Shown here in pieces: positions 1-9,599 of a stretch of DNA of 64,000 nt. Each line of letters opens with the position of its first letter. Within the stretch, counting starts at the first letter, position 1. Made by a program: the position numbers and the translations under genes. The stretch covers positions 434,001 through 498,000 of the forward strand of contig NC_015388.1 of the NCBI RefSeq assembly GCF_000195295.1, written 5' to 3'. This DNA comes from Desulfobacca acetoxidans DSM 11109 (GTDB lineage Bacteria; Desulfobacterota; Desulfobaccia; Desulfobaccales; Desulfobaccaceae). The notes under the pieces are model-generated. The model was not told where the DNA came from. It saw only the letters and a program-made list of their open reading frames with translations, and ran no database searches.

Positions 1-85
1 TGGGTAGTAATCACCCACAAATCTTTCGCTGCAAGAAATCAATGTTTTTAACTCAGCACTCAGAACTCAAGCTGGGAGGATAATT

Positions 86-1435
86 ATGGAACCTGCAATC
101 TTTTCCGAAAGGGCCGATCAGATTCACCGCGTGGGGGAACAGCCCTTTCGAATGGCCTGCAACCGAGAAAGCCTGGCCGGTGCCGTCAGTCAGCGGGCCT
201 GTGTCTTCTGTGGATCGCGGGTAGTGCTTTATCCCATTGCCGACGCGCTGCATCTGGTTCACGGTCCCATCGGTTGCGCCGCCTATACCTGGGACATCCG
301 GGGGGCGCTGTCCTCGGGTCCCGAACTGCATCGGCTCAGCTTTTCCACCGATCTTCAGGAAACCGACGTCATCTTCGGCGGGGAAAAGAAGCTTTATCGA
401 GCCCTGGTGGAACTCATCGACCGGCATCATCCGGAAGCCGCCTTTGTCTACTCTACCTGCATTGTCGGGATTATCGGGGACGACCTGGAGGGCATCTGTA
501 AAAAGGTCAGCCGGGAAAAGGGCCTACCGGTTATACCGGTACAATCCGAAGGCTTCAAGGGCAACAAACGGGCCGGCTACCACGCCGCCTGTCAGGCTAT
601 CTTCAGACTGGTGGGTACGGGCAGTACCGAGGGCATCTCCCCCCACAGTCTCAACATCTTGGGAGACTTCAATCTGGCCGGTGAAATCTGGATTATCCGG
701 GATTATTTCAAGCGCATGGGTCTGGAAGTGGTCGCCAATATCACCGGAGATGGGCGAGTTGGGGATCTCCAACGGGCCCACGGCGCGGCCTTGAATGTTG
801 TCCAGTGTTCCGGAGCCACCATGGACCTGGCCAAGATGATGCAGCAAAAATATGGTATCCCCTTTATCCGGGTGTCCTACTTCGGGGTGGAAGATATGGC
901 CGAATCTCTCTATAACGTGGCCCGGTTTTTCAAGGAACCGGGAATCATGACCCGTACCCGGGAAGTGGTCCGGGAGGAATTAATCTCTCTCTACCCCCAA
1001 TTGCAGAAATATCGAAAGGCCCTGTCCGGCAAAAAGGCCGCTATTTATGTGGGCGGCGCCTTCAAGGCCTTTTCTTTGGTCAAAGCCTTTCGGCTGTTGG
1101 GTATGCAGGTGGTCCTGGTTGGGTCGCAGACCGGGACCGAAGAGGATTATCGGGAATTGGAAGAAATAACCGACGATGGCACCATCATCGTGGATGACTC
1201 CAACCCCCTGGAGCTCACCAGCTTCCTAAAAGAAAAAAAGGTAGATATTTTCGTCGGCGGCGTCAAGGAACGTCCCATCGCCTATAAGCTCGGAGTAGGT
1301 TTCTGCGATCACAACCATGAACGCAAAGAACCCCTGGAGGGTTTCATCGGCATGCTCTACTTTGCCCGGGAAGTCTACAATACCGTCATGAGTCCGGTCT
1401 GGCGCTTTCTCCCCCGGCGATCGGCAAGCCATTGA
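86..1435 (+). CDS. nifE: Nitrogenase FeMo-cofactor scaffold subunit NifE
   Basis: NifE pairs with NifN to form the cytoplasmic scaffold on which the NifB product is matured into FeMo cofactor before transfer to NifDK. The 449-residue protein carries the NifE signature around residues 36-70 (QRACVFCGSR, then GPIGCAAYTWD) and STCIVGIIGDD near 122-132, so the cysteines near 39/42, 64 and 125 that hold the cluster are present. The C-terminus (CDHNHERKEPLEGF, then MSPVW) is also typical. The ATG at 86 follows a GGGAGGA site with good spacing. nifN and nifB follow on the same strand; nifHDK would be expected upstream, outside the window. No -24/-12 sigma-54 promoter is visible in the 85 bases available. 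An alternative-nitrogenase VnfE is possible but less likely. Confidence 0.95.
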   Translation: MEPAIFSERADQIHRVGEQPFRMACNRESLAGAVSQRACVFCGSRVVLYPIADALHLVHGPIGCAAYTWDIRGALSSGPELHRLSFSTDLQETDVIFGGEKKLYRALVELIDRHHPEAAFVYSTCIVGIIGDDLEGICKKVSREKGLPVIPVQSEGFKGNKRAGYHAACQAIFRLVGTGSTEGISPHSLNILGDFNLAGEIWIIRDYFKRMGLEVVANITGDGRVGDLQRAHGAALNVVQCSGATMDLAKMMQQKYGIPFIRVSYFGVEDMAESLYNVARFFKEPGIMTRTREVVREELISLYPQLQKYRKALSGKKAAIYVGGAFKAFSLVKAFRLLGMQVVLVGSQTGTEEDYRELEEITDDGTIIVDDSNPLELTSFLKEKKVDIFVGGVKERPIAYKLGVGFCDHNHERKEPLEGFIGMLYFAREVYNTVMSPVWRFLPRRSASH

Positions 1436-1558
1436 ACCGACACCTCTAGCACAATGCTCGCTAAGCAAAAAATATCGAGGGTTTCTCTGGCAGGCGTTCC
1501 AACCTTTCTTCTCCCCTTTTCCTTCAAGGGAAGGGGGTCAGGATCAGGGTGAGATACC

Positions 1559-2962
1559 ATGAATCCAGCTCGTAAAACTAGTCTGAAGTTGGCCAGGCCG
1601 AAGTCAGCCCCCTATGTCTCCACTACCAACGCCTGCAAACTCTGCACCCCCCTGGGTGCCTGTCTGGCATTTCGGGGAGTGGAAAACACTGTTCCCTTCC
1701 TGCATGGCTCCCAGGGCTGCGCCACCTACATGCGGCGGTATATCATCAGTCATTTCCGGGAACCCGTGGATATCGCCTCTTCGTCTTTGGGGGAAAAACA
1801 TGCCATTTACGGCGGCAGTCAAAACTTGAAACAGGGTTTGCAGAACGTCATGAGCAAATATGGCCCGCAACTCATCGGGGTGGCCACCACCTGCCTCACC
1901 GAAACCATCGGCGATAATGTGCCTATGTTCGTCAAAGAGTTCCAGGAAGAACACGGCGGCAACGGCCATGAAGCAGCAATGCCCCTGATTGTTACCGTCT
2001 CCTCGCCCAGCTATCATGGCACTCACATGGAAGGATTTCACCAGGCTGTACGGGCCCTAATAGACCGGTTGGCCGAACCCGCCGAACGGACCGCCTCCGT
2101 GAACCTGCTTCCCGGTTTCGGGTCCCCTGCCGATATCCGCCATATCAAAGAAATTATGACTGACTTCGGCCTAACGGCCATAATTTTGCCTGATATTTCC
2201 GAAACCTTGGACGGCCCCATCCTAGCAACGTATGCCAGGATTCCTGCAGGTGGTACTCCGTTGGCAGACATCAAGATTATGAGCGGCTCCCAGGCCACTC
2301 TGGAGTTCGGCGCTACTCTCAAAAACCAGGATACCGCCGGAAAACTTCTGGAAACCCGCGGTGGGGGTACACTCTACCAGGTAGGTCAACCGATCGGCCT
2401 GCGGGAAACCGACTTTTATTTCGGTCTGCTGGAGGTTCTAGCCGGTCGCCCGACCCCGATAAAGCATGTTCTGGAACGGGGACGTCTGTTAGATGCCCTC
2501 GTAGATGGCCATAAGTATGTCTTCGGTAAACGGGCCGTGGTCTATGGCGAAGAAGACCTGGTGGTGGGTCTGACCGCCTTTCTGGCTGAAATCGGGATTC
2601 ATCCAGTCCTATGTGCCTCGGGGGGCGACAGCGGCTACCTAAAAGAAGCCATAACTGCGGTCACCGCGGACCTGCTGCCGAATCCGCCCCAAATCCGGGG
2701 AGGGGTGGATTTTTACGATATTGCCCAGGAAGCCGGGAGCCTGGCCCCGGACCTGATCGTAGGCCACAGCAAGGGCTATCACCTGGCCAGGCGCTGGAAG
2801 ATCCCATTGATTCGGGTCGGCTTCCCCATCCATGACCGTTTCGGCGGTCACCGTATACTGCACTTGGGGTACCGAGGGGCGCAACAACTGCTGGATCGGA
2901 TCATTAATGCTATCCTGGCCAAAAAACAGGAGGATTCTCCGGTAGGCTACGGCTATTTATAG
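1559..2962 (+). CDS. nifN: Nitrogenase FeMo-cofactor scaffold subunit NifN
   Basis: This is the partner of NifE in the NifEN cofactor-maturation tetramer. The 467-residue protein begins with CKLCTPLGAC at residues 26-35, followed by FLHGSQGCATYMRRY (Cys54), SHFREPVDIASSS and TTCLTETIGDN (Cys112), which together are diagnostic of NifN rather than NifK. Length is normal for the family. It lies 123 bp after nifE, and that gap holds a CT/AG-rich imperfect hairpin near 1512-1540. The three-gene order nifE-nifN-nifB implies co-expression under nitrogen-fixing conditions. Nothing suggests damage: the conserved cysteines and the C-terminal RVGFPIHDRFG motif are intact. Confidence 0.95.
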   Translation: MNPARKTSLKLARPKSAPYVSTTNACKLCTPLGACLAFRGVENTVPFLHGSQGCATYMRRYIISHFREPVDIASSSLGEKHAIYGGSQNLKQGLQNVMSKYGPQLIGVATTCLTETIGDNVPMFVKEFQEEHGGNGHEAAMPLIVTVSSPSYHGTHMEGFHQAVRALIDRLAEPAERTASVNLLPGFGSPADIRHIKEIMTDFGLTAIILPDISETLDGPILATYARIPAGGTPLADIKIMSGSQATLEFGATLKNQDTAGKLLETRGGGTLYQVGQPIGLRETDFYFGLLEVLAGRPTPIKHVLERGRLLDALVDGHKYVFGKRAVVYGEEDLVVGLTAFLAEIGIHPVLCASGGDSGYLKEAITAVTADLLPNPPQIRGGVDFYDIAQEAGSLAPDLIVGHSKGYHLARRWKIPLIRVGFPIHDRFGGHRILHLGYRGAQQLLDRIINAILAKKQEDSPVGYGYL

Positions 2963-3008
2963 GGAAAAGGGAAAAGGATTTTTTACTATTCCCTCTTCCC
3001 TTATCCCT
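2961..3008 (+). other. Inverted repeat between nifN and nifB
   Basis: A 13-bp arm at 2961-2973 (AGGGAAAAGGGAA) is matched, with one mismatch, by TTCCCTTATCCCT at 2996-3008. It starts at the nifN stop codon and ends about 40 bp before nifB. There is a T-run inside the loop but none after the 3' arm, so it is not a standard terminator. It may be an mRNA-stability hairpin or a decayed low-complexity repeat. Confidence 0.4.
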
Positions 3009-3050
3009 CTTCCCTGTATTTAAGGGAACTCGAACCTTAAGGAATAAACC

Positions 3051-4319
3051 ATGTTAGATATCAAGCGTCATCCCTGTTTTAATGTTGCAGTGAAGGGCTG
3101 GTGCGGCCGTATGCACCTGCCGGTGGCGCCCAGGTGCAATATCATGTGCAACTACTGCAACCGCAAGTATGACTGTGTCAACGAGAGTCGGCCCGGCGTT
3201 ACCAGCACCGTCCTCACCCCGCCCCAAGCCGAGGACTACGTTCGGCAGGTCTTGCAGGCCGAACCCCGGATCACCGTGGCCGGCATTGCCGGGCCGGGCG
3301 ACCCCTTTGCCAATCCCCGGGAAACCTTGGAGACCCTGCGGCGCATTCGACGGCAATTTCCCGATCTGCTTCTGTGCCTGGCCACCAACGGTCTGGGCCT
3401 GCCGCCCTTCCTGGATGAACTGGCGGACATCGGCGTCTCGCATGTGTCGGTCACGGTCAATGCCGTGGACCCGGAAATCGGCAGACAGATCTATAGTTGG
3501 GTTCGGGACGGCAAGGTGATTTATCGGGGGCTGGCCGGGGCCAAACTGCTCCTCGCACGGCAGATGGCCGTCCTTGAAGGCTTGAAGGCCCGGAATCTGG
3601 TGGTCAAAGTCAATACCATCGTTATCCCCGGGATTAATGAAGCCCACGTAGTAGAGGTGGCCAAGGCCATGGCTGATCGGGGAGTTGACATCCTGAATTG
3701 TATGCCTCTCTATCCCAATGCGGACACGCCTTTTGCCGACATCCCGGAGCCGACGTCGGCCCGGATGGCCGCAATACAGGCTGAAGCCGGCAAATATCTC
3801 CCCCAGATGCGCCATTGCACCCGTTGCCGGGCCGATGCCGTCGGTCTACTGGATCAGGACCGCACCGCAGAACTGCGACCTTGCCTGAGCGCGTCTGCCG
3901 GCAAGGCTCCGGATCTTTCCGGACGCCCCTATGTCGCAGTTGGCACTCTTGAAGGAGTCTTAGTAAACCAGCATCTGGGAGAGGTTGGCCGATTCCAGAT
4001 TTGGGGTCCCGACGGGCAGGGCTTTCACCTGATAGCAGAACGTCCGGCCCCGCCGCCGGGAGGAGGCCTCCAGCGTTGGCAGGCCCTCGCCGAAACCCTG
4101 CAGGATTGCCGGGCAGTTCTGGTCAGCGCCATCGGTGACACTCCCCGAGAAGTATTGCGCCAGCAGGGCATCATGCCTGTAGTCATGCAAGGTTTTATTG
4201 ATCAGGGACTGCAGGTGGTTTACCGGGGCGGGGACCCATCATCCCTGAAAAACCGCCGCCGAGGGGTAGGCGGGGGCTGCAGCGGCAGCGCCTTAAATCC
4301 AGGTGGCGGCTGCATGTGA
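3051..4319 (+). CDS. nifB: Nitrogenase cofactor biosynthesis radical SAM protein NifB with C-terminal NifX-like domain
   Basis: NifB fuses two 4Fe-4S clusters and inserts carbide to make NifB-co, the precursor of FeMo cofactor. The radical SAM motif C-x3-C-x2-C is Cys29, Cys33 and Cys36 (PRCNIMCNYCNRKYDC), and the diagnostic NESRPGV follows. Further conserved parts are GPGDPFANP and the cysteines in HCTRCRADAVG. Residues about 297-400 form a NifX/NafY-type cofactor-binding domain (VAVGTLEGVLVNQHLGEVGRFQIW), so this is the two-domain form, and the protein ends in a Gly/Cys-rich tail. The ATG at 3051 follows AAGGAATAAACC. It is the last gene of the nif block before convergent genes. Confidence 0.95.
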   Translation: MLDIKRHPCFNVAVKGWCGRMHLPVAPRCNIMCNYCNRKYDCVNESRPGVTSTVLTPPQAEDYVRQVLQAEPRITVAGIAGPGDPFANPRETLETLRRIRRQFPDLLLCLATNGLGLPPFLDELADIGVSHVSVTVNAVDPEIGRQIYSWVRDGKVIYRGLAGAKLLLARQMAVLEGLKARNLVVKVNTIVIPGINEAHVVEVAKAMADRGVDILNCMPLYPNADTPFADIPEPTSARMAAIQAEAGKYLPQMRHCTRCRADAVGLLDQDRTAELRPCLSASAGKAPDLSGRPYVAVGTLEGVLVNQHLGEVGRFQIWGPDGQGFHLIAERPAPPPGGGLQRWQALAETLQDCRAVLVSAIGDTPREVLRQQGIMPVVMQGFIDQGLQVVYRGGDPSSLKNRRRGVGGGCSGSALNPGGGCM

Positions 4320-4371
4320 CCAGATATGCACTGAAGAATCTAACCTAACGCATTCTATGAGCTTCTTCGCC

Positions 4372-4391
4372 AGAGGAAAATGTTTTCCTCT
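4372..4391. terminator. Perfect hairpin between convergent nifB and the exporter operon
   Basis: AGAGGAAAA and TTTTCCTCT form a perfect 9-bp stem around a 2-base loop. The arms supply T-runs on both strands, so it can end transcription of nifB (plus) and of the minus-strand permease, whose stop codon overlaps the distal arm. Confidence 0.6.
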
Positions 4392-5547
4392 AGCCGAAAT
4401 GCCGCCGGAACTGGAAGGCGCAGATGGCAAAAAGCCCGAAGCCGAGGATGTTGAGGTTTAAAAAGTCCTGCCAGAGGTTGGCCAGACCGGCGCCCTTGAG
4501 GAGGATGTTATAGGCGATGTTGAGGTAGTGTTTCAGCGGCGACAGGTAGGTGATAAAGCCCAGCACCGGCGGCATGGCCTCGAGCGGGGTCCAGGAGCCG
4601 GACAGGAAGAGAATGGGAGCGATGATCATGATCACCAACAGGATGGTCTGAGGCAGATTCCGGCAAATGGTCGCGATAAACATGCCAAAACCGGTGGCGC
4701 AGAAGACATATAGGTTGGTAGCCCCCAGAAACAGCAGCAGGCTGCCCCGCCAGGGAAGATTAAAAACCGGGAAGATGATGAGAAAGAGGCTGGCTAACGA
4801 GGCCGTCAGGATGATGGAGGACATCGAAATAATCTTGGCCGACATGATCTCCACCGGATTAATCGGCGTCACCAGCAGTTGCTCAATGGTGCCATACTCT
4901 TTTTCCCGCACCATGGCCGCCGCCGGCAACAGGATGGACACCAGGGTGATGACGCTGAACAGTTCGATGAGGCTGGCAAACCATTCGCCCTTTTGATTGG
5001 GATTGTACAACACCTGAGGCTTCATTGTCACCTGCGGTTGCAGGTGTTCCTCCTGGGGATTAATCTTCCCCAGACGCTGACCCAACTCCAGGGCAAAAAT
5101 GTGAGCCATCTGGTCGGCATAGCCCAGAGCCAGCAGTGAGGTATTGGACAGGGTACCGTCGGTAATGGCCTGGACCGAAGCCCGATTTTTTTCCAAAAGG
5201 GCCTGGGCAAAGCCGTGGGGAATAACTACCACCAGGGAAACCGCCCCCCGGTTGAGCAGATCCACCATCTCGGCCTCGCTGTGGAGCAGATAATCCACCC
5301 GAAAATGGGGCATCCGGAATTTTTCCGCCAACTGCAGGCTCCATTGGGTCCGGTCACGATCAAAGATGGCGGTGGGATAGTTACGAACTTCAATATTGAA
5401 GCCGGTGCCGGCCAGGTAGATTTCGAGGGTGAAGACATATAAAACGATGTAGATCAGTGACCGGTCCCGGAAAAACTGGAGATATTCCTTCCGCAACAAC
5501 GCCATCAGGCGAGCAATAGTTGCTTGTAGGCGGTGTGTCTGGTTCAT
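4390..5547 (-). CDS. ABC-2 type transporter permease (YbhR/YbhS-like, second permease)
   Basis: This is a 385-residue integral membrane half-transporter. One membrane segment lies at about residues 31-48, followed by a large outer domain (about 50-185) and five hydrophobic segments in the C-terminal half. The cytoplasmic coupling motif VREKEYGTIEQLL at residues 213-225 is typical of the YbhS/YbhR and DrrB-like ABC-2 family. It is the last gene of the minus-strand unit SagB-like / HlyD-like / double ATPase / permease / permease, 72 bp after the previous permease. By analogy with E. coli YbhGFSR it forms the heterodimeric channel of a multidrug or small-molecule exporter. The substrate cannot be read from sequence. 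Confidence 0.88.
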   Translation of the reverse strand: MNQTHRLQATIARLMALLRKEYLQFFRDRSLIYIVLYVFTLEIYLAGTGFNIEVRNYPTAIFDRDRTQWSLQLAEKFRMPHFRVDYLLHSEAEMVDLLNRGAVSLVVVIPHGFAQALLEKNRASVQAITDGTLSNTSLLALGYADQMAHIFALELGQRLGKINPQEEHLQPQVTMKPQVLYNPNQKGEWFASLIELFSVITLVSILLPAAAMVREKEYGTIEQLLVTPINPVEIMSAKIISMSSIILTASLASLFLIIFPVFNLPWRGSLLLFLGATNLYVFCATGFGMFIATICRNLPQTILLVIMIIAPILFLSGSWTPLEAMPPVLGFITYLSPLKHYLNIAYNILLKGAGLANLWQDFLNLNILGFGLFAICAFQFRRHFG

Positions 5548-5619
5548 TCCTTACCCCGGTCTTTGCCCTTCAAAGAACGGGAAAACCATAACAATATACG
5601 TATCTGCCGGCGGAGCATC

Positions 5620-6750
5620 TCAGCCTACCCTCTTTTTCAATCGCCTGAGGCCAAGACCATAGAATGCTGCCAGAAACCCCAACAGAATAAGGAGATTGTC
5701 CCAGTAATCAATAAGGCCCAAACCTTTGAGATAGACCCCCCGGACAATCTCCATAAAATACGTTACTGGCAGAAGATGCGCCATGACCTGAGCCTCGGTG
5801 CCCATACTGGGAACCGAGATAAAAAACCCCGAGTAGATAAAGGCCGGGATCAGGGTGATGACCGTGGTTAGCAGCATGGATCCCACCTGCGTCTTCAGGA
5901 GGATCGAGATAAGTAATCCCAGACAGGCGCAGACGCCCACATAGAGAAAGGCGGCCATGGTCAGAAAAAGGAAATTGCCCCGGAAAGGAATGTGGAAAAT
6001 GTAGTGGGCGATGACGTAAAGCAGAAAATAGTTGGCAAACCCAATCGCCCAATAGGGCAGCAGTTTTCCCAATACATACTCCCAGGGGCGGATGGGGGAA
6101 CAGTAAATATTGAAGATGGAACCGCTTTCCTTCTCCCGCACCACTGCGATGGAGGCCAGCAGGGCCGGGTAAAAGAAGAGGTTGGTGGCGATGAGGCCGG
6201 GGACAATATAATTTTTGCTTTCGAGATCGGGATTGAACCAGGCCCTGGTCTCCACCTGGATCACCGGCCCCGTCCACGGGCTTGTGAGACCGGGAATGTT
6301 CAAATCCCGGTTATATTCCCACGTAATAATATCGAGGTAATTCAAAATGGCGGCCGCCCGGTCCGGGAAGGCGCCATCGATCAAGGCCTGAACCTCGCTG
6401 GCTCTGCCGGTGTAGAGGGTGCGGTCAAACTGCGGCGGGATGATCAATCCCAGACGGAGACGGCCCTCCAGCAGCCCGGCATGAAGCTCTGGCGTATCAG
6501 TCAGAAAGTCACGAATAGAGAAATAACGGGAATGGACCAGACGATCAATGAGAGCCCGGGACAGGGGCGAACGGTTCTGGTCGATGACCGCGAACGGGAT
6601 ATTGGTGGCATCCACGGTCAGACCGAAGCCGAAAAGGAGATAGAGCAGCAGCGGCACGCCGAAGGCCAGCGCCAGATACAGCTTATCCCGAACGATCTCC
6701 TTGCCTTCTTTGCAAACAACCGCCCAGAGGCGCCGACGCTTAAGGAACAT
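5620..6750 (-). CDS. ABC-2 type transporter permease (YbhS-like, first permease)
   Basis: This 376-residue membrane protein has the same layout as its neighbour: an N-terminal membrane segment (about residues 24-45), an outer domain of about 140 residues and five C-terminal membrane helices. The coupling motif VVREKESGSIFNIYCSPI lies at about 203-220. The start codon at 6750 lies inside the end of the ATPase gene (11-bp overlap), which implies translational coupling and a fixed stoichiometry. The two permeases are clearly paralogous but divergent, consistent with an obligate heterodimer. The role is export of an unknown hydrophobic compound. Confidence 0.88.
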   Translation of the reverse strand: MFLKRRRLWAVVCKEGKEIVRDKLYLALAFGVPLLLYLLFGFGLTVDATNIPFAVIDQNRSPLSRALIDRLVHSRYFSIRDFLTDTPELHAGLLEGRLRLGLIIPPQFDRTLYTGRASEVQALIDGAFPDRAAAILNYLDIITWEYNRDLNIPGLTSPWTGPVIQVETRAWFNPDLESKNYIVPGLIATNLFFYPALLASIAVVREKESGSIFNIYCSPIRPWEYVLGKLLPYWAIGFANYFLLYVIAHYIFHIPFRGNFLFLTMAAFLYVGVCACLGLLISILLKTQVGSMLLTTVITLIPAFIYSGFFISVPSMGTEAQVMAHLLPVTYFMEIVRGVYLKGLGLIDYWDNLLILLGFLAAFYGLGLRRLKKRVG

Positions 6751-8485
6751 TGTCTTCGGCCTGAATGAAATAGATAAAGGTGTCTTCCATACTCAAAGGA
6801 CTCATGGTGATTCGGTCCACCCGCAGGTGCGATGCCGTCAGAAGCCTGATAATCTGCTCCCGATCCCGGTCGGGTTCTTGGGTGGGCAGATAAATACGGC
6901 TGCCGTGCAGGAAGGCACGGGGGAAATGGGGCCGCAGGGTCAGGAAGGCCTGCCCGAATTCAGGGCTGCTCACCTCCAGGCGCCGTCCCCAGGCCGCCTC
7001 CGCCTGCTGGCGCAATTCCTCGGGCTCTCCTACCGCCGCCAGTCGGCCTTGATGTATAAAGGCTAGTCGCTGACAATGTAGTGCTTCATCCATATAGTGG
7101 GTGGAGACCAAAATAGTCACTCCTTCGGCGGCCAGGGATTGGATGAGCCGCCAGAACTGCCGCCGGGCCAGGGGATCGACCCCGGAGGTCGGTTCGTCCA
7201 AAAAGACCAGGTGGGGTCGGTGTAGAATAGCGCAGCCGAGGGCCAGGCGCTGCCTGATGCCCAACGGCAGGTCGCTGGCCAACCGGTGTTCCTGTCCCTG
7301 TAAGTCGGCCAGGGCAATAATTTCCGGTTCCCGTGATGCCAACTCGGACCACGACATGCCATACACCCGCCCATACAGCCGGATGTTTTCCAGGGCCGAA
7401 AGGTCACGATAAAGGGAAAATTTCTGCGACATATAGCCGAGTTGAGTCTTGATTTGATGGTTGTCGGCCCCGATCTCCAGACCGGTGATATACCCCTGGC
7501 CGCGGGTAGGAGGCAGGATGCCGCTAAGCATCTTGATGACCGTGGTCTTGCCGGCACCGTTAGGCCCTAAAAAACCAAATATTTCACCCCGATATACTTC
7601 GAAGCTGACCCGGTCTACCGCGGTGAAGGTCCCGAATTTTTTGGTTAGACCCTCTACCCGGATCACCGTCTCTGTCCGGGGCGGGGCCGGGGAGGGTGTA
7701 GTCGGCGTCCACACTGCTTCCGGGGTCTGTCGGGCCATGGCCCGGATGAAAACTTCTTCCAGACTGCAAGGCCGCCCCTGGACGTCAGACCCGGCTTCAG
7801 CCTGGAGCCCGGCGGTATCCCCGTGGGCAATGATCTTCCCCTTATAGAGCATGGCCACCCTCTGGCAGCGTTCCGCCTCATCCAGGTATGAAGTAGTCAT
7901 AAGAACCGTAGCCCCGCGCTCCACTACCAGGCGGTTGATAATCAACCAGAAATCCCGCCGGGAGATGGGATCGACGCCGGTGGTGGGTTCATCCAGAAAA
8001 ATAATCTGAGGTAGATGGATGAGGGTGCAGCAGAGGGCCAGTTTTTGCCGCATACCGCCGGAGAGGTGAGAGGCCAAACGCTCCCGGAAAGGCTCCAGCC
8101 GGGTGATATGCAGCAATTCCGCCTTATTTGCTTTGAAGCTATCAGGGGGAACCTCCCTCAGGTCGCCGAAAAAATCGATATTCTCCTCGACGCTGAGGTT
8201 ATCATAGAGATTCAGTCCCAACCCCTGGGGCATGTAGCCGATACGGGTCTTGATGGCTTCGGGGTCGGCCTGGATGCTATACCCGGCAACGATAGCCTCG
8301 CCCCCGCTCGGCCGCAGTACTCCTGCCAACATCTGTATGAGGCTGGATTTACCGGCTCCGTCGGGCCCCAGCAGACCAAAAACCTCTCCCGCCCGGACGT
8401 TGAAGGAGACCCCCTGAACCGCAGGCGTCTGGCGGTAGGATTTGGCGATCTCATTTACTTCTATGATTGTCTGTGCTACAGTCAT
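6740..8485 (-). CDS. ABC transporter ATP-binding protein with two fused nucleotide-binding domains (YbhF-like)
   Basis: Two complete ATPase domains sit in one 581-residue chain. Domain 1 has Walker A GPDGAGKS (residues 40-47), signature LSGGM (141-145) and FLDEPTTGVDP (163-173); its H-loop position reads TTSYLDE, without the usual histidine. Domain 2 has Walker A GPNGAGKT (307-314), a degenerate signature LPLGIRQ (406-412), LDEPTSGVDP (429-438) and a normal STHYMDE H-loop. Each site is therefore imperfect in a different element, as in YbhF-type asymmetric exporters. It starts in a 4-base ATGA overlap with the HlyD-like gene and overlaps the next permease by 11 bp. It powers the export complex at the inner membrane. 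Confidence 0.92.
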   Translation of the reverse strand: MTVAQTIIEVNEIAKSYRQTPAVQGVSFNVRAGEVFGLLGPDGAGKSSLIQMLAGVLRPSGGEAIVAGYSIQADPEAIKTRIGYMPQGLGLNLYDNLSVEENIDFFGDLREVPPDSFKANKAELLHITRLEPFRERLASHLSGGMRQKLALCCTLIHLPQIIFLDEPTTGVDPISRRDFWLIINRLVVERGATVLMTTSYLDEAERCQRVAMLYKGKIIAHGDTAGLQAEAGSDVQGRPCSLEEVFIRAMARQTPEAVWTPTTPSPAPPRTETVIRVEGLTKKFGTFTAVDRVSFEVYRGEIFGFLGPNGAGKTTVIKMLSGILPPTRGQGYITGLEIGADNHQIKTQLGYMSQKFSLYRDLSALENIRLYGRVYGMSWSELASREPEIIALADLQGQEHRLASDLPLGIRQRLALGCAILHRPHLVFLDEPTSGVDPLARRQFWRLIQSLAAEGVTILVSTHYMDEALHCQRLAFIHQGRLAAVGEPEELRQQAEAAWGRRLEVSSPEFGQAFLTLRPHFPRAFLHGSRIYLPTQEPDRDREQIIRLLTASHLRVDRITMSPLSMEDTFIYFIQAEDNVP

Positions 8486-9579
8486 TTAGGTCTGGCCCAG
8501 GGAACCTCATCCTTCCAGCGGATGACTCCTTCTCCGGGCATACCAGGCTTGAGAAAACCCTCAGGGTTTTCGGCCCGCAGTTCCACGGCAAAGACCAGTT
8601 TCACCCGTTCTTCCAGCGTCTCTACATACTTGGGGGTAAATTCCGCCCGTGGCGAGACTCGGGAGACCCTGGCCTTAAAAGGGCGGTCAGGGAAAGCATC
8701 GACATAAATGCGGGCTTCCTGGCCCAATCTGATCTTGCCGATGTCCGGTTCGTTAATGAATACCTTCAAATAGAGCTGGTTCAAATCGACCAGGGTAAAC
8801 AAAGGTGTCCCCGGATTAACCACCTCGCCGGGTTCAATCTCTCGGGTAAGGAGTATGCCAGCCGCCGGACAATAAATAAAAGTATCTTGCAGATTGGCTT
8901 CAGCTTCCCGCAGCGCGGCCTGAGCGGCGGCCAGGCTGGCTCGGGCCATCTGCAGCTCCGCCCGTTTCAACTCCACCGTGCGGGGCAGGAGTTCGGCTCT
9001 GTCCAACTGGGCCTGGGCTAGGGACAATTCTTTGGTAAGCGCCGCTTTATTGGCATCAGCAGCCTGATAGTTGGCCACCGCGTCGTCCAGTTTTTGTTTG
9101 GGGGCCACCCGACGGGCATAGAGTGAGTCGTAGCGGTGGAAATCCAGGCGATTTTTTTCCAAAACCGCCGCAGCTTCCTCAATGCGGGCTCTCACCGCCG
9201 CCACCCGCGCCTGGCTGGCGGCAATGTCGGTTTGGACCTGGCTGGCAGTATAATCCAGATCGATCTCCGCCTGTTGCACCCGCTCCTGCCAGGACAGCAT
9301 CCGGTCCCGGGCCTGATCGAGTTGGGCCTGAATCTGATCCGAGGACAAGCGGGCCAAAAGTTCTCGTCGAGCTGCGGTCTCGCCCCTGTCCTTAAAGACC
9401 GCCTCTATCTGGCCGGCAATTTTGGGAGCAATGACCACTTCATCCCCCTCAACGCGGCCGTTGGCATGCAGCAGGCCATCGGGAAGTCCTTGCCGCCACT
9501 GCGAGAATACTGACAGGGCCGCACCCAGGAGGAGCAGGCCCGCCACGACGGTGAAAATGAGTTTTTTACGGGAGTTCAT
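8482..9579 (-). CDS. HlyD/YbhG-family membrane fusion protein
   Basis: This is the periplasmic adaptor of the exporter, linking the inner-membrane ABC complex to an outer-membrane channel. The 365-residue protein has an N-terminal membrane anchor (about residues 7-25), a biotinyl-lipoyl-like strand (ANGRVEGDEVVIAPKIAGQI), a long alpha-helical coiled-coil hairpin from about 75 to 225 rich in Ala, Gln, Glu and Arg, then the second lipoyl half and a beta-barrel (VNPGTPLFTLVDLNQLYLKV). Its stop overlaps the ATPase start by 4 bp. No TolC-like outer-membrane gene is in the window, so a shared one would be needed. Confidence 0.9.
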   Translation of the reverse strand: MNSRKKLIFTVVAGLLLLGAALSVFSQWRQGLPDGLLHANGRVEGDEVVIAPKIAGQIEAVFKDRGETAARRELLARLSSDQIQAQLDQARDRMLSWQERVQQAEIDLDYTASQVQTDIAASQARVAAVRARIEEAAAVLEKNRLDFHRYDSLYARRVAPKQKLDDAVANYQAADANKAALTKELSLAQAQLDRAELLPRTVELKRAELQMARASLAAAQAALREAEANLQDTFIYCPAAGILLTREIEPGEVVNPGTPLFTLVDLNQLYLKVFINEPDIGKIRLGQEARIYVDAFPDRPFKARVSRVSPRAEFTPKYVETLEERVKLVFAVELRAENPEGFLKPGMPGEGVIRWKDEVPWARPK

Positions 9580-9599
9580 CGAGTTCTCAGTTAATAGAG

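Noticed and set aside
1-85. Sigma-54 -24/-12 promoter for nifE
   Set aside because: No TGGCAC-N5-TTGC-like pair is visible in the 85 bases upstream; the true promoter is probably before the window.
3054-3815. Long open frame on the minus strand opposite nifB
   Set aside because: It is a mirror frame of a high-GC gene with no family motifs or ribosome site; the plus-strand NifB reading has intact catalytic cysteines.
5992-6768. 258-codon plus-strand frame over the ABC permease
   Set aside because: It is antisense to a well-supported membrane protein, and its composition is that of a shadow frame.
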